From the NCBI GenBank assembly GCA_036011085.1, contig DASCMS010000135.1, positions 1 to 64,000 on the forward strand: DNA of 64,000 bases, read 5' to 3'. The notes under the pieces are model-generated. The model was not told where the DNA came from. It saw nothing but the letters and a program-made list of their open reading frames with translations, and searched no databases. The DNA comes from UBA8231 sp036011085. Lineage in GTDB: Bacteria; Latescibacterota; UBA2968; UBA8231. A program made the position numbers and the translations under genes. Of the stretch, positions 36,023 to 44,474 are shown one piece after another (position 1 is the first letter of the stretch; the number at the start of each line of letters is the position of its first letter).

Positions 36023-36949
36023 TTGTTCGTTGGAATAGATGCCGGCGGAACCCGGACCCGTCTGGTTCTGGCCGATGCCGAAGGTACTCTGGTGGGTGCC
36101 ACCGAGGCGGGCCCGGGCAACTATCAGGTCATTGGCCCTGACGGGCTCAGCCAGTTGATCTGCCGACTGCTGGAAGAGGCAGGGCCCACGGACCTGCCGG
36201 AAGTCCTCTGTGCCGGGGTTGCGGGTGCCGGGCGACGGCCAGAGCAGGAAGAGCTGCGCGATGCTCTGGAACAGAAAGGGCTGGCGAGGACGGTTCGGGT
36301 CGTAACCGATGCCCGGGCGGCTCTGGAGGGCGCGCACCGAGGCGCACCCGGTGTGGTCTGTATCGCCGGCACCGGATCGATCGTTGTCGGCCGCAACGCC
36401 GAAGGATATGAAGCCCGCGCCGGTGGTTGGGGGCCGACTCTGGGTGACGAGGGCAGCGCCCACGGCCTGGTTATGCAGGCGATTCGAAGTGTCCTTCGCG
36501 CCGTCGATGGCTCGGGTCCCGACACAAGCCTGCAAGCCGATCTGCTTGTGGCGTTGGGGTTGGCAGACTGGCACGAGATCATCCAGGCCATCTACGGCGG
36601 CGCCTTTACCAGGGATCGAATCGCAGCAGCGTGTCCCGTCGTGTTTGCGGCGGCACGAAACAACGACGAGGTCGCCCTCCGCGTCGTGCATGATGGGTTC
36701 AGTGAATTGGGCGCAAAGATTGGTGCCGTCGCGCGCCGCCTGAAACTTGCCGCACCTGTGGTTGTCGCCTGCACGGGAGGCGTGTTTGGGGAACCGGATC
36801 TTCTGGAGGAGTCCCTGGCCGCCGGCGCCAGTGACATCGAGCTGGAGTTGACGGAGCCACAGTTCGAGGCCCGCTTCGGAGCGCTGTTGCTGGCCATGTC
36901 AGCCTCCTTCAGCGAGGCATCCGACGCGGCGATGTCCACGTGGTCGTAA
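36023..36949 (+). CDS. BadF/BadG-type ATPase, probable N-acetylglucosamine kinase-like
   Basis: This 308-residue protein of the sugar-kinase/Hsp70/actin fold has the phosphate-1 motif FVGIDAGGTRTRLVLAD, phosphate-2 CIAGTGSIVVGR, the GGWGPTLGDEGSAHGL loop and adenosine motif ACTGGVFG. These fit the BadF/BadG/BcrA/BcrD family branch that includes GlcNAc kinases. The TTG start at 36023 follows GGAGAGAG. It lies 22 bp after the sulfatase and is probably co-transcribed, which suits an amino-sugar glycan pathway. Confidence 0.87.
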   Translation: MFVGIDAGGTRTRLVLADAEGTLVGATEAGPGNYQVIGPDGLSQLICRLLEEAGPTDLPEVLCAGVAGAGRRPEQEELRDALEQKGLARTVRVVTDARAALEGAHRGAPGVVCIAGTGSIVVGRNAEGYEARAGGWGPTLGDEGSAHGLVMQAIRSVLRAVDGSGPDTSLQADLLVALGLADWHEIIQAIYGGAFTRDRIAAACPVVFAAARNNDEVALRVVHDGFSELGAKIGAVARRLKLAAPVVVACTGGVFGEPDLLEESLAAGASDIELELTEPQFEARFGALLLAMSASFSEASDAAMSTWS

Positions 36950-37343
36950 GCAGTCAGGCTGCCGCACAACGGCCTAGGGCACGCTCCTGCGGATCATCAT
37001 CCGCCAGTGCCTGAGCGACGTCCACCGAAGGACGTGGGACATCGACAACCTGCTTGTCCTGGACAGCCATCGGCCTCTCCCATCGGCTTCCTTAACTACA
37101 TGTACCTCAATTTGCCCGGTCTCCGCGAGCCTCCGGAGGCGTCACCACCGACACACCACCCCCAGGATGGATCAACCCACCCCTGCGCGGGTGTGCCGCG
37201 ACGGTAGGCCAACTCACGCAGGCTGCCTGTGCCTGCCCGGTGGTATGCTGCCTGCTCTTGCATTCGCACCGGCACGCCTTATCCTCGGTGAGGGCCTGCC
37301 AGCCGGCCTGGACAGCCCGACTTCCATTACTCAAGGATCCCAG
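36950..37343. other. Intergenic region without a convincing gene
   Basis: No clear promoter, terminator or coding frame is seen. One frame reads TWDIDNLLVLDSH near 37032, faintly like a GMC oxidoreductase C terminus, but the context is not coherent. AAGGATCC just before 37344 can act as the ribosome site of the next gene. Confidence 0.4.
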
Positions 37344-39767
37344 ATGAAAATCGCCCTCACCTTCCTGGCACTGTGCCTGGCTGCAGTCGCCCACGCCGAG
37401 GTCTACCGCGACTTCATCGTCGCCTCCGCCGACGATGTCGAGCCGGGGACCATCTTCGTCTCGCCCACCGAAGATCTGTCCCTTCAGGGCGGGCCCGTGC
37501 GGGGCATGGAGGATCGAATTCTGCGAGCCCCGGCGGGATTCCATGTGCAGACCTTTGCCACCGATGTCGGCAAGGCCCGGCTCATGGCCTGGGGACCCGA
37601 CAGTGTCCTGCACGTGGTCAGCATGAGTACGAACCGGGGCAGTCAGTGGAGTCCCGATCCTGACACGACCAGTCGCGTGCTGGCCTTGCCCGACCGTGAC
37701 CGTGATGGCCGGGCCGACGAGATCATCGTTGCCGCTGACGGCTTTTTCTGGCCCAATGACGTGGCCTTCTTCCGCGGTGCCATGTACGTCGCCGACACAC
37801 ATCAGATCGTGCGTCTCCACGATGAAGACGGCGACGGCTTCTACGAGAAGCGCGAGGTCTTCATCGACAACCTGGCGAGTTTCTCACCCGGGATCAGCCA
37901 CGTGACTCACTCCCTCGTCTTCGATGAGGCCCGCAACATCCTCTTCGTCCACCAGGGATCCAGCTGTGATCTGTGTCGCGAGGAGAACCCGGAGCGGGCC
38001 ACCATCACCGCCTTTGACCTGGATGGCTCCAACCGCCGCATCTTCGCCAGCGGCCTGCGCAATGCCATCGGCTACGATCTGCATCCCGTCACCGGCGAGT
38101 TGTGGACCAACAACAACGGCCACGATCGAGATCGGTTTGCCGACGGCCGCAACATGCCCCCGGAGTACGTGGGTATCGTGCGGGAGAACAGCTTTCACGG
38201 CTGGCCGCTGGCCTTCGGCTTCCGCACCTGGGTCGACTTCAGCGTCGACGAGTACCGTCGAGAGGTGTTCCCCCTCACCCGCCAGGACACGCTGCTGGTG
38301 GAAAGCATCCAGCGGCCGGTGGTGATGTTGCCGGGACACACCGGGCCCATGGCTTTGCACTTCTATACCCACAGAGCCTTCGGCCCGCGCTTCCGCAACG
38401 CCGCCTTCATCGCTCTGCGCGCCGGCGACCGCGGCGTCTCCGACGGCTACAAGGTGGTCGCCGTCTTCGCCAATCCCGACGGCACCGACGGCCGCATTGC
38501 AGATTTTCTGACAGGGTTCCGGCCCGATCCCACCAGCTCTACGGTCTGGGGTCAACCCGTCGGTCTGGAGAGTGACAGTGACGGCAACCTCTATGTCGGC
38601 AGCGACCGGTTCACCCAGGCCATCTTCCGCGTCACCGCCGGTCCGCTGCTTGCCCGGTGGGGACCGGACGTGCCCGATTCGGTGGTCGCCGGCCAGCGCC
38701 TGGCAGGCACGGTGGCGCTCACGCGCCTGGCACCCGACGGCGAAGAGCCCGTGCTGACAGCGGACCTGAGCGCTTTGGGTGGTGACACCGGAGTGCCGCT
38801 GCGCAAGGTCGACGATGGGCAATACCGCTTCGAAGGCCGTGTCGGCGAAGACGTACCTGTGGGTCCCGTCGAGTTGCGCATCCTCGTGCAACAGGGCTCA
38901 CCCGCGGGCCCACTGAGCCTCAACCTGACCCGTCGTTTCATCGTGTTACCTTCGAGAAACCTGGTCCTGCTTGGCGACGATCTCGGCCGCGGCTGGGAGA
39001 GTACGTCGGGACGGGGGGCCGAACCCCTCGTCATCGATGGTGGTGGGCCGGTGTTCGCCGGCTCCTCGTCGGCTGCCATCACCGCCGCCCCCCTGCGCCG
39101 CAGTCGCGTGTGGCTGCTGGAGTTCCGGCCCGCGGTACCGGTTCGGACCCTCGGATACAGGGCTCTGCGGTTCGCTTTCCATCCGGGAGATGTCGAGCCC
39201 CAGGAAGGGGACCGATTCGATGTCAACGTCCGCAGTCTGACCACACGTACGGTGTCCCTGCTGGTCGACGCCGAGCGTGACTTCGGCCTCGATCTGGCCC
39301 GCAAGGAATGGCAGACCATCGAGATCCCTCTGGACGAGTTCGGCGACCTCGACAATCCTCTCGAGTTGCTGAGCATCTCCTCCAACCTGGCGGGTACGAT
39401 GTTCTTCGACGAGGTCCACCTGGTGACATCAGCCCCTCCCCTACCGCCCGTGACGGCCGTGACGGAGACCCGCTCCGAGGCCGTGCCTCAATCGGTGAGT
39501 CTGGAGCAGAACTACCCGAACCCCTTCAACAGTGACACCATCATCCGCTTCGCCCTGCCTTCCTCGCAGCCGGTTACCCTGGAGGTCTACAACCTCGCCG
39601 GCCAGCGTGTGACGACCTTGCTGCGGGGCCTGCGCAGCGCCGGCACGTACAGCGTGCATTGGGATGGCCGTGACGACGGCGCCCAACTGCTGGCTTCCGG
39701 CGTCTACCTCTACCGGCTGACCACCGGTAGCCAGGTGATGACACGAAAACTGTTGTTGCTGCAGTAG
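37344..39767 (+). CDS. Secreted beta-propeller dehydrogenase-like protein with C-terminal sorting domain
   Basis: This 807-residue protein has a signal peptide (ALCLAAVAHA). Its glucose/sorbosone-dehydrogenase-like propeller (about 50-430) carries PAGFHVQTFATDVGKARLMA, LPDRDRDGRADEIIVAADGFFWPNDVAFFRG, and FASGLRNAIGYDLHPVTGELWTNNNGHDRDRF. The last is the GLRN-x-x-G segment of PQQ-type aldose dehydrogenases. A beta domain (about 560-700) and a QNYPNPFNSDTIIRFALP sorting tail ending KLLLLQ follow. A short Cys pair (SCDLCREE, about 210) is of uncertain use. Sugar oxidation outside the cell is likely; cofactor not provable here. Confidence 0.85.
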   Translation: MKIALTFLALCLAAVAHAEVYRDFIVASADDVEPGTIFVSPTEDLSLQGGPVRGMEDRILRAPAGFHVQTFATDVGKARLMAWGPDSVLHVVSMSTNRGSQWSPDPDTTSRVLALPDRDRDGRADEIIVAADGFFWPNDVAFFRGAMYVADTHQIVRLHDEDGDGFYEKREVFIDNLASFSPGISHVTHSLVFDEARNILFVHQGSSCDLCREENPERATITAFDLDGSNRRIFASGLRNAIGYDLHPVTGELWTNNNGHDRDRFADGRNMPPEYVGIVRENSFHGWPLAFGFRTWVDFSVDEYRREVFPLTRQDTLLVESIQRPVVMLPGHTGPMALHFYTHRAFGPRFRNAAFIALRAGDRGVSDGYKVVAVFANPDGTDGRIADFLTGFRPDPTSSTVWGQPVGLESDSDGNLYVGSDRFTQAIFRVTAGPLLARWGPDVPDSVVAGQRLAGTVALTRLAPDGEEPVLTADLSALGGDTGVPLRKVDDGQYRFEGRVGEDVPVGPVELRILVQQGSPAGPLSLNLTRRFIVLPSRNLVLLGDDLGRGWESTSGRGAEPLVIDGGGPVFAGSSSAAITAAPLRRSRVWLLEFRPAVPVRTLGYRALRFAFHPGDVEPQEGDRFDVNVRSLTTRTVSLLVDAERDFGLDLARKEWQTIEIPLDEFGDLDNPLELLSISSNLAGTMFFDEVHLVTSAPPLPPVTAVTETRSEAVPQSVSLEQNYPNPFNSDTIIRFALPSSQPVTLEVYNLAGQRVTTLLRGLRSAGTYSVHWDGRDDGAQLLASGVYLYRLTTGSQVMTRKLLLLQ

Positions 39768-41728
39768 TGGTTCGCTTGAGACCTCATCGTTGCCTCTGGT
39801 CGACAGTCTCCGTGCTCACCCTCTGCCTGCCGGCGTGGGGGCAGGTTGCCGGTGTGGTGGTGGATGTGGCAACAGGGGCACCCGTCGCCGGTGCTCTCGT
39901 CACTCTGCAGACGACGTCGGTGCAGACGACGACCGATGGGGCCGGCCGCTTCGAGCTGGCCGATGCCACAGGGGGGCCACTGATCATCGTTGGCGCCCGC
40001 AAGGGCTTCTACAACGGTTACGTCCGCCTCGAGGAACCTGCCGTGGACGTCACCATCGGGCTGGAGGCCGTACCGCAGGACGACGATCCCAACTACGAGT
40101 TCGTCGATCCCATGCAGTGCGGCGAATGCCATCCCGACCAGACGGACCAATGGACCGGATCGGCTATGGCCCGGGCAGGCTCGAACACGTGGGTGTACGA
40201 TATCTACGATGGCTCCGGTACGGCCGGTGGAGAGGGGGGTTTCGTCTATCTCAGGGACTCCGCCTTCGCTCATGACAACCCCGCCTCGGAGTGTGCTGCC
40301 TGCCATCAACCCGAGCCCTGGGTAGCGGAGCCGTACCAGCCGTTGGATCCGTCCTTCGCCCTGTCCACAGGAGCTCTGCACGGGATCTCCTGCGAGATCT
40401 GCCACAAGATCGCCGACGTCGACGAGAGCAAGCCGAACTATCCCGGTCTCTATCCAGGCGCGGTGACACTGACCCGCCCCTCTGACATCTCGGATCAGGT
40501 TCAGTACGGGATGCTGGGCGACAGCAGCTTCGACCTCAACACGCAGCGCATGAAACCCTCCTATCAGCCGCAGCTGACGGCGGCCATGTGCGGCGCCTGT
40601 CATCAGGACAAGAACGACCCGGACGAAGACGGTGATTTTGAGGAGGAGGATGGGGTCATCTCCGAGCCGAGTTACCTGGAGTGGCTCGATTCACCCTACA
40701 GCGATCCGGAATCGCCCCTCTACGCAACCTGCGTTGACTGCCACATGCCCGCCAGCGGCTTCACCACCGCGGCCGGAGGCTGGTATGGCTATCGTGCCCC
40801 GGAACGCGATCCGGAGACCATCCGCAGCCACCGCATCGAGGGCACGACGGCGCGATACCTCGACAATGCCGTCTCCCTGGAGATGTTCAGCCACACCGTT
40901 GACGATGGTCTGCGCGTCGATGTGGTCATCACCAACGACCAGGCCGGACACCACGTGCCGGACGGCGTCACCGTGCGCAACATGATCCTGCTCGTGGAAG
41001 CCCGCAGACGCGACGACGGACAGCTCCTGCGGCAGAGCGCCGGTCCGATGATCGACGAGTTGGGCGGCGTCGGCGATCCGGCACAGGGGTACTACGCCGG
41101 CCTGCCGGGAACACTCTTCGCCAAGGTGAACCACGACGCTGCCGGCAACGGCCCCACTTTCTTCACCGACGCCGTCGGCATCCAGTGGGACAACCGTATC
41201 CCCGCTCTCGGTGTCGACGAAAGCTCCTACACCTTCGAGCTGCCGGATGACGGCGCCGGCGTCGACGTGCGCGCCCGCCTGATCTACCGCCGGGCCTTCC
41301 GTTTTCTCGTCGACGCCAAGGGCTGGACCGAAGACGGTCACGGTCAGCCCCTGGAGGATGTGCAGCCGCCGCACTTCGGTCACCTGATGGAGGAGGCCAC
41401 CTGGTCATCCTCGCTGGTGACGGCGGTGACGGACGAAGCCTCGACGCCGGGCGGCTTCTCCCTGGGGCAGAACTATCCGAACCCCTTCAACCCGCAGACC
41501 CGCATCCGCTACGAGGTGCCGGAGTCCGGTCGTGTCGTCCTGGTCGTATTCAATATGCTGGGCGAGACGGTGCGCCGGCTGGTGGACGAACATCAGGCCG
41601 CCGGCACACACGCCCTGGAATGGGATGGTCGGGATGACGCCGGGAGACCGCTGGCGGCCGGCACCTACCTCTACCGCCTGCAGGCCGCAGCGGGGACAGA
41701 AATGCGAAAGATGTTGCTTATCAGATAA
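39767..41728 (+). CDS. Secreted multihaem cytochrome c with sorting domain
   Basis: This 653-residue protein starts at a GTG overlapping the previous TAG by one base. It has a signal peptide (CLPAWGQ), a carboxypeptidase-regulatory-like domain (VAGVVVDVATGAPVAGALVT, 27-105), then five CxxCH haem sites: CGECH 118-122, CAACH 176-180, CEICH 209-213, CGACH 275-279 and CVDCH 322-326. A beta domain and a QNYPNPFNPQTRIRYEVP tail follow. It is coupled to the beta-propeller dehydrogenase, suggesting the cytochrome takes electrons from that enzyme. Both carry the surface-sorting tail. Confidence 0.9.
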   Translation: MVRLRPHRCLWSTVSVLTLCLPAWGQVAGVVVDVATGAPVAGALVTLQTTSVQTTTDGAGRFELADATGGPLIIVGARKGFYNGYVRLEEPAVDVTIGLEAVPQDDDPNYEFVDPMQCGECHPDQTDQWTGSAMARAGSNTWVYDIYDGSGTAGGEGGFVYLRDSAFAHDNPASECAACHQPEPWVAEPYQPLDPSFALSTGALHGISCEICHKIADVDESKPNYPGLYPGAVTLTRPSDISDQVQYGMLGDSSFDLNTQRMKPSYQPQLTAAMCGACHQDKNDPDEDGDFEEEDGVISEPSYLEWLDSPYSDPESPLYATCVDCHMPASGFTTAAGGWYGYRAPERDPETIRSHRIEGTTARYLDNAVSLEMFSHTVDDGLRVDVVITNDQAGHHVPDGVTVRNMILLVEARRRDDGQLLRQSAGPMIDELGGVGDPAQGYYAGLPGTLFAKVNHDAAGNGPTFFTDAVGIQWDNRIPALGVDESSYTFELPDDGAGVDVRARLIYRRAFRFLVDAKGWTEDGHGQPLEDVQPPHFGHLMEEATWSSSLVTAVTDEASTPGGFSLGQNYPNPFNPQTRIRYEVPESGRVVLVVFNMLGETVRRLVDEHQAAGTHALEWDGRDDAGRPLAAGTYLYRLQAAAGTEMRKMLLIR

Positions 41729-43250
41729 TCGCCTGCTCCCGCACCGCCAGTTCCGCATCACCCCCTGCGCCGTCAACCCAGGACAGCTCCCACCGCGTCG
41801 TTGCCAGGTTCTGCAGAAAACTCTCATCGTGGCTCACCAGCAGCAGGCCACAGGGACAGTCCTTCAGCGCCTGCTCGAGGCACTCGATCGACGGCAGGTC
41901 CATGTGATTCGTCGGCTCATCCATGACGATGAGATGCGGTTTGCGGACGATGCCCTGAGCCAGCAGCAGCTTGCGCACCTCCCCGGGGCTGGGCATCTCG
42001 CTTTCCAACAGGCGGGCCGGTCTTGAGTTCAGGCAGCTCACCACGGTCATCAGCCGACCCAGTTCGTCGCCTGGCAGAGACCGCGCTGCCGTCAGCAACT
42101 GACGTGATCGTCCACTGTCGATCTCCTGCGGCACATAGACGATGCGACCGTCCGCTACGTTGAGTCCGTCGCCGAGCAGTGCCCGCAGCAGCGTCGACTT
42201 GCCGCCGCCGTTCGGTCCTGTCAGGGCGATACGATCCGCTGGACGCATCGCCAGAACGGGATGATGCAGTACGCGCCCACCGCCCACGGGTATCGTCCCT
42301 GCAGGCCGCCACAGCAACCGGTCACGGTGCGACCGCTCGCCCGCGACCCAGATCCCCAGGTCGTGCTCCTTCTTGACCTGAATCTCATCGCGAATCGTAC
42401 GCGCCTGCTGGGCTCGTCCGCCCAGTTGATTGAGCAGTCGCCCGTCCTGGCTGTCCTTCCCCGTGGCCCTTGCCAGGTTCCGCTTGAAGCGCTCGTCATT
42501 GTCTCCCTTTCCCAGCCCTTTCTTCGAGCGCTTGATGTGCGAACGGGACGCCTCTACCCGGCGGCGTGCGACTTCGCGCTCCAGCTTTTTCATCTCCCGA
42601 GTGGCCGTGTCCCGGTCCCGCAGGGCCGTCTCTCGCTCCAGTTGCCCCTGCTCGACGCCTTTGGCGTACCCACCGGGGCGCATCGTGACTTCCGGGGGCT
42701 CGACGAAGGCGCATTGACGACAGAGCCCGTCGAGCAGCTCCCGGTCGTGGCTGACGAGCAGACCGACCCCGGCGTAGCGTCGCAGGGCTTCCACGAGCAT
42801 GCCTCGCGCTTCCCGGTCGAGATGGTTCGTCGGTTCGTCGATGGCCAGTGCCGGCGGCTGCTGCCACAGGGCCACGCCGATCTGCGCCCGTTTGCGCTCG
42901 CCGTGACTGAGGCTGTCCCAGCGATCAGGCCAGCTCTCGTCGATGCCGAGGCGTCCACGGATCGCCCAGGCTTCCCCGTCCATGTCGGCGAGCAGACCTT
43001 CAAGATCACGTGGCGCATCGTCGGTTCGTTGGGCACAGTACACAGCGCCCTCCGTGATCTCGATCCGCCCTTCGGTGGGTACCAGAGACCCGGTGGCCAG
43101 CCGCATCAGGGTGGTCTTGCCGGCGCCGTTGGCCCCCACGATCCCGGACCAACCCATGGAAAAATGGGCGTTCGCTCCGCACAACAGCGGCGTCACGGCG
43201 CCGTCGTAGGTGAAACCCACATCATGGAACAGGATATCACTGCCGTTCAT
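41721..43250 (-). CDS. ABC-F ATPase, possible ribosome-protection factor
   Basis: This 509-residue soluble protein has two ABC ATPase domains and no membrane segment. Walker A sites: GANGAGKTT (about 40) and GPNGGGKST (about 350). Walker B: LAIDEPTNHLD and LIVMDEPTNHMD. Signatures: LSHGE and an unusual PSPGE in place of LSGGE. The linker (about 200-310, REMKKLEREVARRR to HIKRSKKGLGKGD) is highly charged and of the ribosome-contacting type. Known ABC-F factors include EttA/Uup and antibiotic-resistance proteins. The leader upstream holds a mini-ORF and terminator, as for inducible resistance members. It converges on the cytochrome gene, overlapping 8 bp. Confidence 0.88.
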   Translation of the reverse strand: MNGSDILFHDVGFTYDGAVTPLLCGANAHFSMGWSGIVGANGAGKTTLMRLATGSLVPTEGRIEITEGAVYCAQRTDDAPRDLEGLLADMDGEAWAIRGRLGIDESWPDRWDSLSHGERKRAQIGVALWQQPPALAIDEPTNHLDREARGMLVEALRRYAGVGLLVSHDRELLDGLCRQCAFVEPPEVTMRPGGYAKGVEQGQLERETALRDRDTATREMKKLEREVARRRVEASRSHIKRSKKGLGKGDNDERFKRNLARATGKDSQDGRLLNQLGGRAQQARTIRDEIQVKKEHDLGIWVAGERSHRDRLLWRPAGTIPVGGGRVLHHPVLAMRPADRIALTGPNGGGKSTLLRALLGDGLNVADGRIVYVPQEIDSGRSRQLLTAARSLPGDELGRLMTVVSCLNSRPARLLESEMPSPGEVRKLLLAQGIVRKPHLIVMDEPTNHMDLPSIECLEQALKDCPCGLLLVSHDESFLQNLATTRWELSWVDGAGGDAELAVREQAII

Positions 43251-43266
43251 CTGACATTCTCACCAC

Positions 43267-43297
43267 AAAAAAAGGCCACCCGGACTGCCGGATGACC
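43267..43297 (-). terminator. Intrinsic terminator in the ABC-F leader (attenuator)
   Basis: On the - strand, GGTCATCCGG pairs with CCGGGTGGCC around a CAGT loop (43274-43297) and is followed by seven T (43273-43267). It ends only 16 bp upstream of the ABC-F ATG at 43250, so it terminates the gene's own leader, not an upstream gene. Confidence 0.85.
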
Positions 43298-43443
43298 GAG
43301 CGAGCGTGTTACCCGCTCCTCGCTGTTGTCGGAAGTCGCCGTCTCTCAGACTGGATACGGAGAGAACGGCGCGCCGAACGTGATGTGGCGTGACGTGCGG
43401 CCGACGTGGTGCCGGCCCGCTGTCTTTGCTCTACTCTCCGCTG
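43298..43443 (-). promoter_or_regulatory. Structured leader between the mini-ORF and the terminator
   Basis: Competing pairings are visible by eye. CGGAGAG (43434-43440, right after the mini-ORF stop) can pair with CTCTCCG (43358-43364). The latter is also part of a stem between 43360-43371 and 43337-43347 (11 pairs, one bulge). GACTTCCG (43330-43337) can pair, with one mismatch, with 43283-43290 inside the terminator. Such alternatives are the hallmark of translation-coupled attenuation. Energies were not computed. Confidence 0.6.
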
Positions 43444-43467
43444 TCAGTTGCGGCGACGACGAATCAT
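43444..43467 (-). CDS. Leader peptide MIRRRRN upstream of ABC-F
   Basis: This seven-codon ORF is ATG-ATT-CGT-CGT-CGC-CGC-AAC-TGA, with GAGGT four bases before the ATG. The four consecutive Arg codons contain the R-x-R pattern known to favour macrolide-dependent ribosome arrest. Its stop lies 3 nt from the first pairing arm of the leader. Probably a regulatory peptide, not a functional protein. Confidence 0.6.
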   Translation of the reverse strand: MIRRRRN

Positions 43468-43578
43468 GATGACCTCACTGAAAGATGAACAGAAACCCCG
43501 TGAATCCCCACCAGCTTGCTGGTCTGCCAGCTCCGCTGGCCACCCGTTGTCCAACAAACCGAACCGCGATACACAATG

Positions 43579-43710
43579 TCAAGGGCGGATGTTCTCGCCG
43601 TCGTCCTCGCGGTTCCAGGTCTGCAGCATCCAGCGCACGCCGATGCCCAGAACCACGAGCAGACTGACAGCTCCCATGACCAGGCCGATGACGGCTTCGA
43701 AGCGGCTCAT
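43579..43710 (-). CDS. Small single-pass membrane protein, 43 residues
   Basis: ATG at 43710 overlaps the TPR gene's stop by 4 bp (ATGA). The product MSRFEAVIGLVMGAVSLLVV continues LGIGVRWMLQTW and ends EDDGENIRP: one membrane helix (about 8-24) and a charged tail. The TGA is at 43579-43581. The function is unknown; the coupling suggests it anchors or assists the TPR/GAF protein. Confidence 0.65.
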   Translation of the reverse strand: MSRFEAVIGLVMGAVSLLVVLGIGVRWMLQTWNREDDGENIRP

Positions 43711-44474
43711 GAATCACCCTCGGGGTCCGCTGCCGGCCGAGAGCCTTCCAGACGTTCGATCAGTTCGGTCACTGCCTGGGCCCGCTGCGAGCGCACTCCC
43801 ACTTCCTCGTAGACGTTGCGCGCCTCTGACAGCGCCTCGAGGGCCTCGTCCCGTCGCTCCATTCGGGACAGCAGACTTCCCAGGTTCGTCAGTGCCGCCG
43901 CCCGGCCGTACGGGTTGCCGATCTCCGTGTGGATACTCAGGCCACGCTCGTACATGTCGAGGGCTTTCTTGTGCTTTCCCTGACGGAACAGGACGTTGCC
44001 CAGGTTGCCGAGGGCCGTCGCCTCGCCCAGGGGCACTTCGATCTGTCGAAAGATCTCGAGCGCCGCGTTATAAGTGCGCTGCGCCTCGTCGAACTTCTGC
44101 TGCCGAAAATGTACGTTGCCCATGTTGCTCAGCGCATTGGCCCGACCGACGGGGTTGCCTGTCTGCTCGTGGAGCGCCAGTGCTGCCCGGTGATGACTCA
44201 TGGCCTCTTCCAGATCGCCGGTCTGCAGACTGAGGTCGCCCAGGTTGCCCCTGGCGTTGGCCCGGCCGATGTCACTGTCCACCGACTGGTGGCGCTTCAT
44301 CGCCGCCTCGTAGGCTTTGCGCGCCGCATCCCGTTCGCCCTGGTGGGCGAGGATGTTGCCCAGCGTCAACGTCACATCGGCTTGCCCGCGACTGTCCCCG
44401 GTCATTCGGAAGAGGTCTATGGACTGCTCGCATACCTGCTGGGCTCCGGCCAGCCGTCCGAGACGACTGTGCAC
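43707..44474 (-). CDS. TPR-repeat protein (C-terminal part of a GAF-TPR protein?)
   Basis: At least five TPR units are visible, with NLG/NMG-x-x cores (RANARGNLGDLSLQTGDLEEAM, RANALSNMGNVHFRQQKFDEA, ATALGNLGNVLFRQGKHKKAL, AAALTNLGSLLSRMERRDEAL). The apparent GTG start at 44474 falls within a TPR helix: the frame upstream reads NLAVVHSRLGRLAGA, so the true N terminus is missing. An in-frame TGA lies near 44520. The gene overlaps the GAF frame 44417-45055 by 58 bp in another frame, best explained by a frameshift in one original gene. Confidence 0.72.
   Translation of the reverse strand: MHSRLGRLAGAQQVCEQSIDLFRMTGDSRGQADVTLTLGNILAHQGERDAARKAYEAAMKRHQSVDSDIGRANARGNLGDLSLQTGDLEEAMSHHRAALALHEQTGNPVGRANALSNMGNVHFRQQKFDEAQRTYNAALEIFRQIEVPLGEATALGNLGNVLFRQGKHKKALDMYERGLSIHTEIGNPYGRAAALTNLGSLLSRMERRDEALEALSEARNVYEEVGVRSQRAQAVTELIERLEGSRPAADPEGDS

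Noticed and set aside
37007..37207. ORF that reads a faint GMC-oxidoreductase-like C terminus in an adjacent frame (TWDIDNLLVLDSH)
   Set aside because: Only a dozen residues match, frame breaks on both sides, and nothing upstream resembles a GMC core.
43511..43540. Two mini-hairpins CCAGC-TT-GCTGG and GCCAGC-TCC-GCTGGC
   Set aside because: They lie upstream of the mini-ORF and may be part of the leader, but no function can be assigned; not called as terminators because no T-run follows.
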